Shown here in pieces: positions 5,503 to 16,000 of a DNA stretch of 21,783 nucleotides (positions within the stretch are counted from its first letter, which is position 1; every line of letters begins with the position of its first letter). The DNA lies in the IMG/VR virus record IMGVR_UViG_3300042691_006550, positions 1 to 21,783 of that record; one strand, written 5' to 3'. The DNA comes from a virus. Below the pieces are notes generated by a model. It had not been told where the DNA came from. It saw only the letters and a program-made list of their open reading frames with translations, and searched no databases. A program made the position numbers and the translations under genes.

Positions 5503-8500
5503 ATGGCTGACGTTAATGCTAATATTGGCGTAAATATAGATACGTCAAATGCATTAGCACAGTTAAAATCGCTTCAGCGTCAGATATCACAGTTTCACAC
5601 ATCTGTAGCACGTTCAAGTGAAACGGCTGCTTTAGCACAACGTGATCTGCAGAGAAACTTCATCAATAGCGTAAATGCTATTAGTGGGTTCTCTGCAGAA
5701 TTACGAACAGTTAAAACAACAGCAGAATCTTTTACAGACTCACTAGAAAAAAACAAATTTTCTATGCGGGAATACTTCCGCTATGCGGGGGCATCCACAA
5801 AAACATTTGGAAAACTATTCCGTTCTGAATTTGACACAATAAATAAGGTAGCAGAAGAAAGAGTAAAAAGACTACAGACTCAGTATATTAAGATGGGTCG
5901 TGATGCTACTGGAGCAATGAAGGCAATTGCAATTATGCCTACATCGCTTGATATGAAAGATTTTGGCACACAAGTACAAATTGCAGCACAAAGACAGGCT
6001 TTATTTAATCAATTAATGAAACAAGGTTCAACAAATCTGTTGAATTTTGGTAAGAATACACAGTGGGCTGGCCGTCAGTTGATGGTTGGTTTTACCCTTC
6101 CACTTGCTGCGCTTGGTACGACTGCTGCTCGTACATTTATGGAAATGGAAGCAGCAGCACTTAAATTTAGAAAAGTTTATGGAGACTTATTTACTCCTGC
6201 TGCAGAAACTAAACAGGCTTTAGATAACATAACAGAAATTGGAGAGCAGTTTACTAAATATGGTATTGCTGTTTCACAAACAGTTGGTCTAGCAGCAGAA
6301 GCAGCCGCTGCAGGTTTCCAAGGTCTAGACTTACAGCGTCAAACCATTGAAGCAACAAGACTACAAGTTCTTGGTCAGATTGATCAGCAAAAGGCTCTTG
6401 AAACTACAATTTCATTACAAAATGCTTTCAGAATGTCTTCTGAAGATCTTGCAGCAGCAATTAACTTCTTGAACGCAGTTGAAAACCAAACCGTTGTATC
6501 ACTTGATGATATTACAACTGCAATTCCTAAAGCAGCACCAATTGTTAGGGAGTTAGGTGGAGATGTAAAAGATTTAGCATTCTTCATGGCTGCTATGAAA
6601 GAAGGCGGTATCAATGCATCAGAAGGTGCTAACGCACTAAAGTCTGGCCTTGCATCTCTTATCAACCCAACAGAAAAGGCAAGCGACATGCTTGCTGGAT
6701 TTGGTATTAACATTAATCAAATTGTAGAAAAGAATGTTGGTAATGTAAAGCAAACAGTAATAGATTTTGCACTTGCTCTTGATAATTTAAGTGATTTAAA
6801 TAGACAAAGAGCAATTGAGCAATTATTTGGTAAGTTCCAGCAAGCCCGTTTGTCTGCATTGTTTGATAACGTAATTAGAGATGGAAATCAAGCATCTCGT
6901 GTTCTTGAATTAACTGGAGCATCTGTAGAAGAATTGAGCGCTCTTGCAGAACAAGAATTAGGCATGACTGCAGAATCTGCAATGAATAAATTTAGAAAGG
7001 CAGTAGAAGATCTAAAACTAACATTAGTTCCAGTTGGACAGACATTTTTAGAAGCAGTAACTCCTATAGTAGATTTTATTGGAGGAATACTAGATAAGTT
7101 TAATAATCTATCCTCTGGCGCTAAAAAAGCAATAACCCTTTTAACTGTTGCGGTAGGAGCAATTGGGCCAGTTCTTCTTATGACATTTGGTTTGGTTGCA
7201 AACGGAATAGCAAACCTTGTTAAAGGTTTTATGGTTCTTCGTAATGGATATTTAAGATTAACTGGACAGTCACAAATACTAGGAGAGCAAACTGAATATT
7301 TGACAGTTGAACAACAAAATGCTGCTGCTGTTGCTGCCTCTCTTGATCAGGCTCATTCTAGATTAACCCAAACATTTAATGTAGAGGCTGGAGCATTAAA
7401 GAAACTAACTGCTGAATATTTGGCTGCAATATCTGCAGGACAAAGATTTGCAATGAATTTCCCAGGAGCAATGATTCCTCAGCCAGGAAGGCGATACAAC
7501 AATGGTGTTGTAATGGTTCCAGGAACTGGAAATAAAGATACTGTTCCAGCAATGCTTACGCCTGGAGAAGCAGTTATTCCAGCAGAAATGGCAAAGAAAT
7601 ATGCCCCATTAATTCAAGGAATGATTGCTGGAAATATACCAGGTTATAAGAAAGGCGTACCTGGAGATGCTGATTTTGCACACATAACAAATAGACAAAT
7701 TGTAGAAATTGGCAAGTTGCTTGAAATGTTAGAGCAAGCACCAAAAACAATGTCTCAATCTATGATGGCAACACTGAGAGAATTAGCAAAAGTATTTGGA
7801 AATGAATTAAAAACATTCGTTTATTCTGGGCTTGGATTTACACAGTCTAAAGCATTGAATATAGGAATGGCTGGAGATAAACCAGTAATGGCTACAGAAT
7901 TTTTATCAGATTTCCAAAAACAGGGTATGGAAAAATGGAATAAATCATTAAATATTGCTGGAGTAAAAATTGATGATGTATCTTCAGAATTGACATTATA
8001 TGATTCTAAATTACAAGAAGCAGTTCAATCATTAATATCATTTGATGAAAATGCAACAATAACATCAACACAGTTTGCTGCTATAGAAAAAGAAGTGCGT
8101 TCAACGCTGCCAGAATTTTCACAACTTAGACAAGCATTAAATATGGCAGAAGCAGCATTTACTGAAATAAGGTTTAATATAAATGAATCTCAGGCTATCG
8201 CTGCTGGAATGCAACCATACCAGGTTCCAAGCCAAAAGTTCCCTGGTCAAATGTCAAAGAAAAAGAAAATCAATTTGCCAAGCGGAAAAGCAATAAGGCT
8301 TGGAGGAGAGCATTTTGTTGGTCGTGGATATGGAGGAATGACTGGAGGAATTAATGTTTCCTCAATTGCAGCATCACAGGGAGCACAGGTAGCAAATGAA
8401 GCAGTTCTTGCAACCGCTCAGGCTGCTGGAACACAATCTCCTTCACGTAGAACAATTCCTATTGGAGAAGATATTGCACGTGGTCTTCAGGTTGGAATGA

Positions 8501-11500
8501 TAAATCAGACAGATGAAACTGTTGCTGTTGCAGAAAATCTTGGAACACAAGCGGTATCTGGAACTCAAAGTGGTGGTCGTAGACGAAGAATAGCAAGAAG
8601 GCCACAAGGTGCACCTGAAGAAATACCAATGTCACAGATACAGGAACAAAGTGCATTGTCAGAAAGTATTAAAAGAGTTGGTGATGAGCAGGTAAGACAA
8701 GGAAGGTTAAACGCAGAAAGACTTAGCAAGATGAATGCTGGTTTAATGTCTGCGACATTTGCCATATCATCATTATCTGGAATTACAACATTATTTGCAG
8801 ATGGCCCATTAGCAAAGTTTTCTGGTGCAATATCAAAATTAACTGGACTTATGTTTGTATTAATGTCTGTTACACAAGCACTGACGCAGACAAAGATTTT
8901 AGAACTTGCACAAAGTAGAATTGGTTATGCAGCAGGGGCAGTGATTTCTGCAAAAGAGGCAGGAATAGGAATGGCCGCTAGAGCAGGATTTATTGGAAAT
9001 CTTGCAAAAGCAGGATTATTCTTAAAAACTTTCTTAGGTCCTGTTGGAATAGCAACAACAGTAATTGGTCTTATGGCTGGTGCTATTAAACTAAACAATA
9101 TGAGACTAGAGGAGCAAAGAAAACAACTTGAAGCCTTTAGTGATGTTTTGGCAAAGACAACAAAGCAGTCCGACTTCCTTTCCGATTATTTTGGATTAAT
9201 TCCACAAAAGGGATCTCTTGAAAACTTTGGAGAAGAACTAGAAAGACTTTCTGCTGTACAAAGAAGTGAAAGAGAAAAATTAAAGCAAGATAAAGGATTC
9301 CAAGAAGCCTTTGGCGGAACAATTGGTGCTGTATCAAGACTATCTGACGAAGAAGCAAAGTCTGCGTTAACTCTAAAAGGTTTAGAACTTATTTCTCAAG
9401 GTATGGCAAAAGAAAAGGTTCAAGAATTAATTGCTGCTATAAAAGAAGAGGCTGGCAAAACAAATGTCAAACTTGACTTTGCAAATCTAAAATTTGATGA
9501 AGCAGGCATTAAGCAATTAAATGGTGAAGTTGGAAATGCATTAAAAGGATTCCAAACTACTTATATTAGTGGACTTCAGAAAACATTTAAATACGTTGCA
9601 GAAGGAGAAGGACGTTCTGCTCAAATTAAACTTGTTGAAGCGCTTGTGCCAACAGAACAAGCAAAGGCTGCTCTAAAAAATGCAGGTACTGCAGTATCAT
9701 CATATATTGAAAGTATTAATAGACTTGCTGATAGTGGAAGTCTAAATCTTGACCAATACAATAAGATGTTTGATGGACTGTTTAATACTATTAAATCTTC
9801 TGTGCCAGATTCAGCAACACAGTTAGCACTATTTAGAAAAGCAGTTAAGTTAATAGATCCAGATTTGGCAAAGGTTATTAAGGGAGTGAATGACTTAAGT
9901 CAGGCACAACTTATATTGAAGGGTGCTACCGCTGGTGTTTCAGAAGCACTTTTGGTAAATTATGCCGTGGCTTTAAGAACCGCAGATGCCTTAAATAAAG
10001 TTGCAGATGCAAATATAGCAGCAGGGGCAGCAGCAGATGCATCCGCAGAAGCAGCATATAGAAGGGGTACTGCAAATGCTGCAGTTGTAGATTATGAAAT
10101 AAAAATTAGAAAAGCAATTGAAGAAGCCTTAAGAATTTCTAAAGAATTAAACAAAGTTGATACAGCAAACTCTAATAGCAAAAAAGGATTTTTGCAAGAT
10201 GAGATTACAGCCCTTAAAAATCAAATTGCAGCATATAGACAATTAAGAATAGCAAAGGTAGATGCTGCTACAGCATCAGAACTAGCAGGTAATGCTGAAA
10301 TGGCTGCTCTATTGAAGACAAAGGCTGGAGTTCAACAGAATATTGCAGCAATTAAAGAGTATGCAAGACTAAAAAGAGAGGCTGCCCTAATACAAGAAGC
10401 AGGTGCAGAAATTGGTGATGCAACAATTGCTGATTTGAATAGAAAGAAAGCATTCCTTGATCTACAAGAACAACTAATTACAATGAGATATTCTCATGAA
10501 TTAGAGCGTCAAAACCGTGCTCTTGAAGACCAAGAATGGGCGCTAGAGCAAGTTCAACGCAAGATTGATCAAATAGAAAGAGAGCAAATTAGACCACTTC
10601 AAGATATTATTGAAGAAAATACATTTGCACTAGAGGCAATCGGGTTTGCTGAAGAAAAAATTAATGCTAAATATGATGAGCAGGAAAGAATTCTTGAAAA
10701 TATTCTTGAGATTAATCAAGACATTGAAAATGTTCAAAGAGCAAGACTAACTGTAGCGGACGCACTCACTACTGGTGATATCTCTGCTGCTGCAAAGGCT
10801 GTAGAAGATCTTCGTAGCCAACAAAGAAATATGGCATCTTCCAACCAAAGAAAGGTATTGCAAAATGCTAGAAAGCAAGAAATTGCAGCATTGGGCAGGA
10901 TAGAAATAGAAGAGGCTAATAAAAAAATACAATTAGAAATTAGCAAAATTCAATTTGAACAAACAAGAAATCTTGAAAAACAAAAGGTAGTTATACAAGA
11001 TAACATAGATGGTATTCAAGAAACAATTCAAAATATTGAATATGTAACAATGGTTTCCATCAGAAGAATGACTGATGAAATTAGTAAGCGTTTCGGCGGT
11101 ACAAAGGTAGAAATAGAAAATGCCCTAAAGGTTCTTGATCTATCAAAGGCTGCTGGAATTGATATTAATAGTGAATCATTTATTACAAATGTTCTAAAGG
11201 CTGCTGGCGGATATGCTTCTTATATTAATAAAATTATTACAGATACCCCAGATTTATTCCAGGCTGTAATTGATGAAATAGCAAAACTAAGAGCAGAAAT
11301 GGAATTGCCAGTTATTCCAAAGATTGATACTGCTCCAATTAATGAACAGTATCTTGCTCCTAAACTAGAAGTTTCTTTACCAATTATGAAGCCAGATTCA
11401 AGTTGTCCTTCTGGTTGGGCATATTATATTGAAACATATGTAGATGAGGGGCAAGGACAACCAGCAACACTATTTAGTAGCATCTTTGTTGGATGTGCTG

Positions 11501-12441
11501 CAGGTGCACCAAGTGCTGTAACTCCACAACCACAGCCACAACCACAGCCACAACCACAGCCACAACCACAGCCACAACCACAGCCACAACCACAGCCAAT
11601 ACCAGCGGGGCCATGTGGTCCTGCAAAACCTTATTACAATTACTACACAGGGGAGTGTGTAGCAACTCCAGAAGAAATTAAGCCAAGAGTTACTACAGTT
11701 CCTACTCCAACTCCTACTCCAAAGCCTACTCCAATACCAACTCCAACACCAGAAGTTTCTACAGTAACACCAAGACCAGAAAATATATTTACTCCATTTG
11801 TTGAAGCAGCAAAAAATGATTATGATAAGATCGTTGCTTCTTCATTAAAACCTGGTGCAACGCCAAGTGATTTTGGACATGCTTTAGCAGCAGCAGATAA
11901 AAAAGTAATAGATGCTATTAATTTAGTTGATGAAAGAAATAAATATAATAATATTGTTGCATCTTCATTAAAACCAGGAGCAACGCCTAGTGATTTTGCA
12001 GCATCTTTAGCAGCACAAGATAAAAAGGTAGTTGATGCAGCAAAGAAAGTAACTGGAACAACAAGTTCAACAAAAAAGCCAGCGCCGTCAACTATAGGTG
12101 GAGTTACCAGTAGCGTAGTTGCTAACTTTTTAGCAGAGCGCAAGGCTAGTGGTGGAATTATTACACAAAGATATGCCTTTGGTGGTAAGGTTTTGGGTAC
12201 TGATACTGTACCAGCAATGTTAACGCCAGGCGAATTTGTTATGAGTAGATATGCTGTACAAAATTATGGGGTTGACCGTATGAAGGCCATAAATGATGGC
12301 ACATATGCAGGCGACGCAGTGTATAATTATAGTGTCAATGTAAATGTTAAATCTGGAGCAAACCCTGATGAAATTGCAAGGGCAGTTATGACACAGATTA
12401 AACAGGTTGATTCACAGAGAATTAGGACACAGAGAGTTTAA
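5503..12441 (+). CDS. Tape measure protein
   Basis: A 2,312-residue protein at ATG 5503 with AAGGTGA upstream. An N-terminal coiled coil (about 1-200) is followed by a TP901-type tape measure core (about 210-460: AAAGFQGLDLQRQ, NAVENQTVVSLDDIT, MAAMKEGGINASEGANAL, RAIEQLFGKFQQARLSAL). Hydrophobic segments lie near 538-575, 1080-1125 and 1170-1200, as in tape measures that enter the cell membrane with the DNA. A basic linker (GGRRRRIARRP) is near 1020 and a long charged coiled coil spans about 1600-1860. The C-terminus is unusual: Cys at 1968, 1998, 2038 and 2052 (the only four in the protein), a (PQ)12 run, a Pro/Thr linker and a tandem repeat at 2107-2179. DTVPAMLTPGE occurs at 679 and 2234. 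At the common 1.5 angstroms per residue the length predicts a tail near 350 nm at most. I see no peptidase or muramidase motif. Confidence 0.93.
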   Translation: MADVNANIGVNIDTSNALAQLKSLQRQISQFHTSVARSSETAALAQRDLQRNFINSVNAISGFSAELRTVKTTAESFTDSLEKNKFSMREYFRYAGASTKTFGKLFRSEFDTINKVAEERVKRLQTQYIKMGRDATGAMKAIAIMPTSLDMKDFGTQVQIAAQRQALFNQLMKQGSTNLLNFGKNTQWAGRQLMVGFTLPLAALGTTAARTFMEMEAAALKFRKVYGDLFTPAAETKQALDNITEIGEQFTKYGIAVSQTVGLAAEAAAAGFQGLDLQRQTIEATRLQVLGQIDQQKALETTISLQNAFRMSSEDLAAAINFLNAVENQTVVSLDDITTAIPKAAPIVRELGGDVKDLAFFMAAMKEGGINASEGANALKSGLASLINPTEKASDMLAGFGININQIVEKNVGNVKQTVIDFALALDNLSDLNRQRAIEQLFGKFQQARLSALFDNVIRDGNQASRVLELTGASVEELSALAEQELGMTAESAMNKFRKAVEDLKLTLVPVGQTFLEAVTPIVDFIGGILDKFNNLSSGAKKAITLLTVAVGAIGPVLLMTFGLVANGIANLVKGFMVLRNGYLRLTGQSQILGEQTEYLTVEQQNAAAVAASLDQAHSRLTQTFNVEAGALKKLTAEYLAAISAGQRFAMNFPGAMIPQPGRRYNNGVVMVPGTGNKDTVPAMLTPGEAVIPAEMAKKYAPLIQGMIAGNIPGYKKGVPGDADFAHITNRQIVEIGKLLEMLEQAPKTMSQSMMATLRELAKVFGNELKTFVYSGLGFTQSKALNIGMAGDKPVMATEFLSDFQKQGMEKWNKSLNIAGVKIDDVSSELTLYDSKLQEAVQSLISFDENATITSTQFAAIEKEVRSTLPEFSQLRQALNMAEAAFTEIRFNINESQAIAAGMQPYQVPSQKFPGQMSKKKKINLPSGKAIRLGGEHFVGRGYGGMTGGINVSSIAASQGAQVANEAVLATAQAAGTQSPSRRTIPIGEDIARGLQVGMINQTDETVAVAENLGTQAVSGTQSGGRRRRIARRPQGAPEEIPMSQIQEQSALSESIKRVGDEQVRQGRLNAERLSKMNAGLMSATFAISSLSGITTLFADGPLAKFSGAISKLTGLMFVLMSVTQALTQTKILELAQSRIGYAAGAVISAKEAGIGMAARAGFIGNLAKAGLFLKTFLGPVGIATTVIGLMAGAIKLNNMRLEEQRKQLEAFSDVLAKTTKQSDFLSDYFGLIPQKGSLENFGEELERLSAVQRSEREKLKQDKGFQEAFGGTIGAVSRLSDEEAKSALTLKGLELISQGMAKEKVQELIAAIKEEAGKTNVKLDFANLKFDEAGIKQLNGEVGNALKGFQTTYISGLQKTFKYVAEGEGRSAQIKLVEALVPTEQAKAALKNAGTAVSSYIESINRLADSGSLNLDQYNKMFDGLFNTIKSSVPDSATQLALFRKAVKLIDPDLAKVIKGVNDLSQAQLILKGATAGVSEALLVNYAVALRTADALNKVADANIAAGAAADASAEAAYRRGTANAAVVDYEIKIRKAIEEALRISKELNKVDTANSNSKKGFLQDEITALKNQIAAYRQLRIAKVDAATASELAGNAEMAALLKTKAGVQQNIAAIKEYARLKREAALIQEAGAEIGDATIADLNRKKAFLDLQEQLITMRYSHELERQNRALEDQEWALEQVQRKIDQIEREQIRPLQDIIEENTFALEAIGFAEEKINAKYDEQERILENILEINQDIENVQRARLTVADALTTGDISAAAKAVEDLRSQQRNMASSNQRKVLQNARKQEIAALGRIEIEEANKKIQLEISKIQFEQTRNLEKQKVVIQDNIDGIQETIQNIEYVTMVSIRRMTDEISKRFGGTKVEIENALKVLDLSKAAGIDINSESFITNVLKAAGGYASYINKIITDTPDLFQAVIDEIAKLRAEMELPVIPKIDTAPINEQYLAPKLEVSLPIMKPDSSCPSGWAYYIETYVDEGQGQPATLFSSIFVGCAAGAPSAVTPQPQPQPQPQPQPQPQPQPQPQPQPIPAGPCGPAKPYYNYYTGECVATPEEIKPRVTTVPTPTPTPKPTPIPTPTPEVSTVTPRPENIFTPFVEAAKNDYDKIVASSLKPGATPSDFGHALAAADKKVIDAINLVDERNKYNNIVASSLKPGATPSDFAASLAAQDKKVVDAAKKVTGTTSSTKKPAPSTIGGVTSSVVANFLAERKASGGIITQRYAFGGKVLGTDTVPAMLTPGEFVMSRYAVQNYGVDRMKAINDGTYAGDAVYNYSVNVNVKSGANPDEIARAVMTQIKQVDSQRIRTQRV
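11524..11595 (+). repeat. Minisatellite, six perfect copies of a 12-bp unit, in tape measure gene
   Basis: The unit CCACAACCACAG is repeated six times without a mismatch and encodes twelve Pro-Gln dipeptides. The repeat then decays into CCAATACCAGC. Perfect identity at the wobble position (alternating CAA and CAG) shows recent expansion by slippage rather than selection on the protein alone. A second, Pro/Thr-rich linker built of CCTACTCCA-like codons follows at about 11700-11752. Confidence 0.95.
11821..12039 (+). repeat. Tandem 123-bp (41-residue) repeat in tape measure C-terminus
   Basis: Two copies start at 11821 and 11944. Each encodes a 32-residue core, 'Y(D/N)xIVASSLKPGATPSDF' followed by 'xxxLAAxDKKV(I/V)DA', with 25 of 32 residues identical. 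The remaining 9 residues of copy one (INLVDERNK) form the spacer. The DNA has diverged more than the protein, mostly at third positions, so the duplication is older than the minisatellite beside it. Confidence 0.9.
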
Positions 12442-12443
12442 TA

Positions 12444-13091
12444 ATGGCTACAGCAGCATATATGGCAGGTCGTAAAAGATATCAGCGCCCAGAGGCTGTC
12501 CTTTGGTCTAATAACTCTGGAACTTTAACTAATGGTCTATATCTTCCAAATGGCTATGAGGTTGGTGCTGTAGTTCCTGGCGGTACTGATGAAGATTTAA
12601 TTGATCAATTTTTAATACTATCTGACAATAATCGTAGTGAAATTAATTTCAGCAAAGAAAGAATAGAAAAACGAGAAAGAACAATAAATGGTAGGATGAG
12701 ATCCTATCATATTGCAGATAAACTTAGCATTAGTTGGTCTTGGAATATGCTTCCATCCCGTGCATATTTTGAAGTTGCAGACTTTAATTCAAGTGGTATT
12801 TCACCATACAAAAACACTAGCGGAGAATTTACCTCAGACGGTGGTGCTGGCGGTGTAGCAATTTTAGACTGGTATAACAGTCATCCTGGACCATTTTGGA
12901 TGTATCTAGCATATGATAAATATAGTAATTTTAAAACAAATGGAGAAATTACAGATGCTTCATTTGGTCATTTAGGACAATATAATGAAATTATTCAGGT
13001 ATATTTTGCAGACTTTAGTTATACAGTTGTAAAACGTGGTGGTAGCACATACGATTTCTGGAATATTAATGTAACTTTAGAAGAGGTCTAG
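12444..13091 (+). CDS. Dit-like distal tail / minor tail protein
   Basis: A 215-residue protein two bases after the tape measure stop, with only a weak AGAG ribosome site, so probably coupled to it. It is the first gene after the tape measure, where the distal tail protein normally lies. Residues 15-90 ('RPEAVLWSNNSGTL', then 'LSDNNRSEINFSKERIEKRE' and 'INGRMRSYHIADKLSISWSW') form a beta-rich segment. Residues 125-160 ('GGVAILDWYNSHPGPFWMYL') are a conserved-looking patch, and a closing beta region ends 'FWNINVTLEEV'. I recall proteins of this build annotated as minor tail proteins in actinophages. The Dit-type hexamer role at the tube tip is an inference from order and size. Confidence 0.65.
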   Translation: MATAAYMAGRKRYQRPEAVLWSNNSGTLTNGLYLPNGYEVGAVVPGGTDEDLIDQFLILSDNNRSEINFSKERIEKRERTINGRMRSYHIADKLSISWSWNMLPSRAYFEVADFNSSGISPYKNTSGEFTSDGGAGGVAILDWYNSHPGPFWMYLAYDKYSNFKTNGEITDASFGHLGQYNEIIQVYFADFSYTVVKRGGSTYDFWNINVTLEEV

Positions 13092-13092
13092 T

Positions 13093-16000
13093 ATGTTTGT
13101 TAATACAGCATTAAAGACTCATTTAGAAACATCAGCAACAATTCAACTAAAATCATTAGTAATTGGTGAATGGAATATGAATATGCCAGATAATATTTTT
13201 TATCTTGGCAATTATAGATACCGTCCAACAACTCCAGGTTCACAATTTTATACATTGCCTGTAATATTTGACCAACTAGATTCTGGAAACTATTACAAAG
13301 GAGCAACTGATGCAGATGTTGTAGTAGATGGAGGTTTTGATAACTCTGGAACCCCACAACAATTTATATTACAAAAACAAAAAATGAAAATGCTTTATTC
13401 TTTAGAAGACTGCATAAAACCATTTAGACCACGCTCAGGTGTAAATAAACCTTTATATTTTTCTGGATCATATATGCCAAACTCTGGATCAGCAATAGCA
13501 CAACGCCCACGTTGGTATATGCCATCTAGGTATGATCAATTTAGGTATTGGACTTCTTATAGAACAGAAAACAATGTTGAGTATGGTATTGCAAAAAATA
13601 TCTCTAACTCATTATATTATATTGATGATGCAGTACCTTTTGTTGTTTATAAAAATCAGGTTCCAGCAAATAGGATTGTAGTAAAAATGCAAACTGGTGT
13701 TGGCACTGTAAATCTAGGTCCTTTTACTACGCCAACAGGATCAATATCAGATCCATTGTATGGGGAATCAAATAAACGAACTCCAGCAAGATGGAGAGTT
13801 CAATATCTTAATGGAAATAACTGGGTAGATGCATATACATTTACAGAAAATGATACAAGAGCAAATGGTTCTCCTATCATTGCGCCAGATGGATACGTTG
13901 AATTGCAATATGGATTAATTATTCCAGATAAATATAAAGACATTTATAAATATAAAGGATCACTATCTTCAAGTACTATGTTGCCAGACCAAGCACTCAA
14001 TGGATACGCATACCTAGTTATTGCAAATGATAATGAGGTAGGAACTTTTTATATTTGGACTGGAAGTAGTTATGAAACTTTTTCTCCTACCTATGGGTGG
14101 AGTCTTGGCTCAGAAACTATAAACAGTCAAACAAGTTTTGTAACCGACCTAACATCACCAGCATCTTTTTCCAACAATGTTTCTGGCGGGACAACCTATA
14201 GAGAATTTCAATACATTCGTGGTATTAGAATTGTAGTAGATACTATGAATAAATTTGATACAACATTTGATCTTATTGAGTTTTCTCCAAGATTAGTTGT
14301 AGATTTATCAGATAAAATTATAGACTATAAACTAACTAAAATCCTTTCAGATATTGGAGTTACTTCTTTACCAGTAGGGCAGTTACTAGCATCTACAGGA
14401 TCTCTTTCAATATTTGATGATGACCAAGCATTTAATGAAAACAATACATCCAGTATTATTTCAGACTATATTAGAAAAAATATAAAATTTGTTTTTCACG
14501 AAATAGTTTCAGAAGTTGAGGATTCCAGCGGCACCCTATATGATTATTATGTTCCAATCAAAACTATGTATTCCGAAGGCTTCCCGCAAGCAGACGTTAC
14601 TGGCGCATCTATTGAAATTGAATTAAGAGACTTTTATTTCTTTCTTGAGTCAATGCCAGCGCCAAGACTCTTATTGACAGAATCATCTCTTAGTTTTGCA
14701 ATTACCACATTGCTAGATTATATTGGTTTTACAAATTATACTTTTAAAAGATTAACTGGAGAATCAGATCCTGTTATACCATATTTTTTTGTTGCTCCAG
14801 ATCAAAACGTAGCAGAAGTTTTAAATCAATTAGCACTGGCTACGCAGACCGCCATGTTCTTTGATGAATATAATAATTTTGTTGTTATGAGTAAAAATTA
14901 TTTAATGCCCTCTACTACTGAAAGAGCAACAGACTTTATTTTATTGGGCAATAATAATCAAACAGATACAGGTGTAATTGAAAATCAATCATCTGGAAAT
15001 TTACCAAATATTTTATCAATTACATCTCAAGATAAAAAGGTTTACAATGATGGCAAGATATCTTATACTACTAGATATTTGCAAAGATCATACGGATCTA
15101 TTAGACAGTCAAGCATGGTTGATAAAGAAAAAACTTGGATTTATAAGCCTGCCCTTTTATGGGAAGTATCTGGAACGCAATCAACAAAAACTGTTAACGA
15201 GGTTGCATCGCAACAGGGTAACTATGTCCTTGGCGCTATGCCAATTAATTCTACGCTTCCAGCAGTTCCACCAACAGTATCTGGCGGGGTAGTTATAAAT
15301 AATACCCTTGACTTAGGAGAAAGTGTATATTGGCTAACAAGATATCAAGGGTATTTTTATGCTAATGGAGAAATAATAAGATATGATGCTGCTCAATTTA
15401 ATATTACAGGAACTGGCAATGTTTGGATTACAAGTAATCAAGAATATCAAAGATATTTTTCTACCCTTCCATTTAATGGGAAAATTTATCCAACTGGCTT
15501 AATTCGTATTTATTCTGTTCCTTATTATGAAACAATTGATGGCATAGAGCGTTTACAGCCAGGTGCTGTTTATGAGCATGGTCGTGGACAATTTGGAACA
15601 CCTATAGTTGAGCACAATGCTGGAATTAGCGACTATTGGAGCAACAATTCTTATGTTCGTGGATGCACTATGCAAACACAGTATTTGTTTACAACAGAAA
15701 TAGATCCAACTATTCCATCTACAGCAACTGGCGCTGCTGGAGTAAATAATGATTTAGCAAAACAAACAACTAGAAATGGTGTTATTAAAAATTTTATGGC
15801 TACAAACTATCTGACTGAAACAGAAGTTAATAACCTTAAATCTACTCAAGCAGGAACTATGCAATCTTCTGCTCTTGTTATGAATGGCCCATCGTTTAAA
15901 ACAACAGAAAACCCACTTAACTTTGTTTCATATGTTTATAAAAATTTAAATGATGCCTATAAACTTTTTGGAACTAGAATGAGAATTATTGGAAAAATTG

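Noticed and set aside
5440-5503. A programmed frameshift at the end of the short chaperone leading into a T-like extension
   Set aside because: I see no slippery heptamer, and only 29 bases separate the stop from the tape measure start, leaving no room for a T frame.
11474-11681. Two open frames across the minisatellite, one on each strand, encoding Val/Ala-rich or Thr-rich repeats
   Set aside because: They are shadows of the 12-bp repeat inside the tape measure frame, with no start signals or independent coding character.
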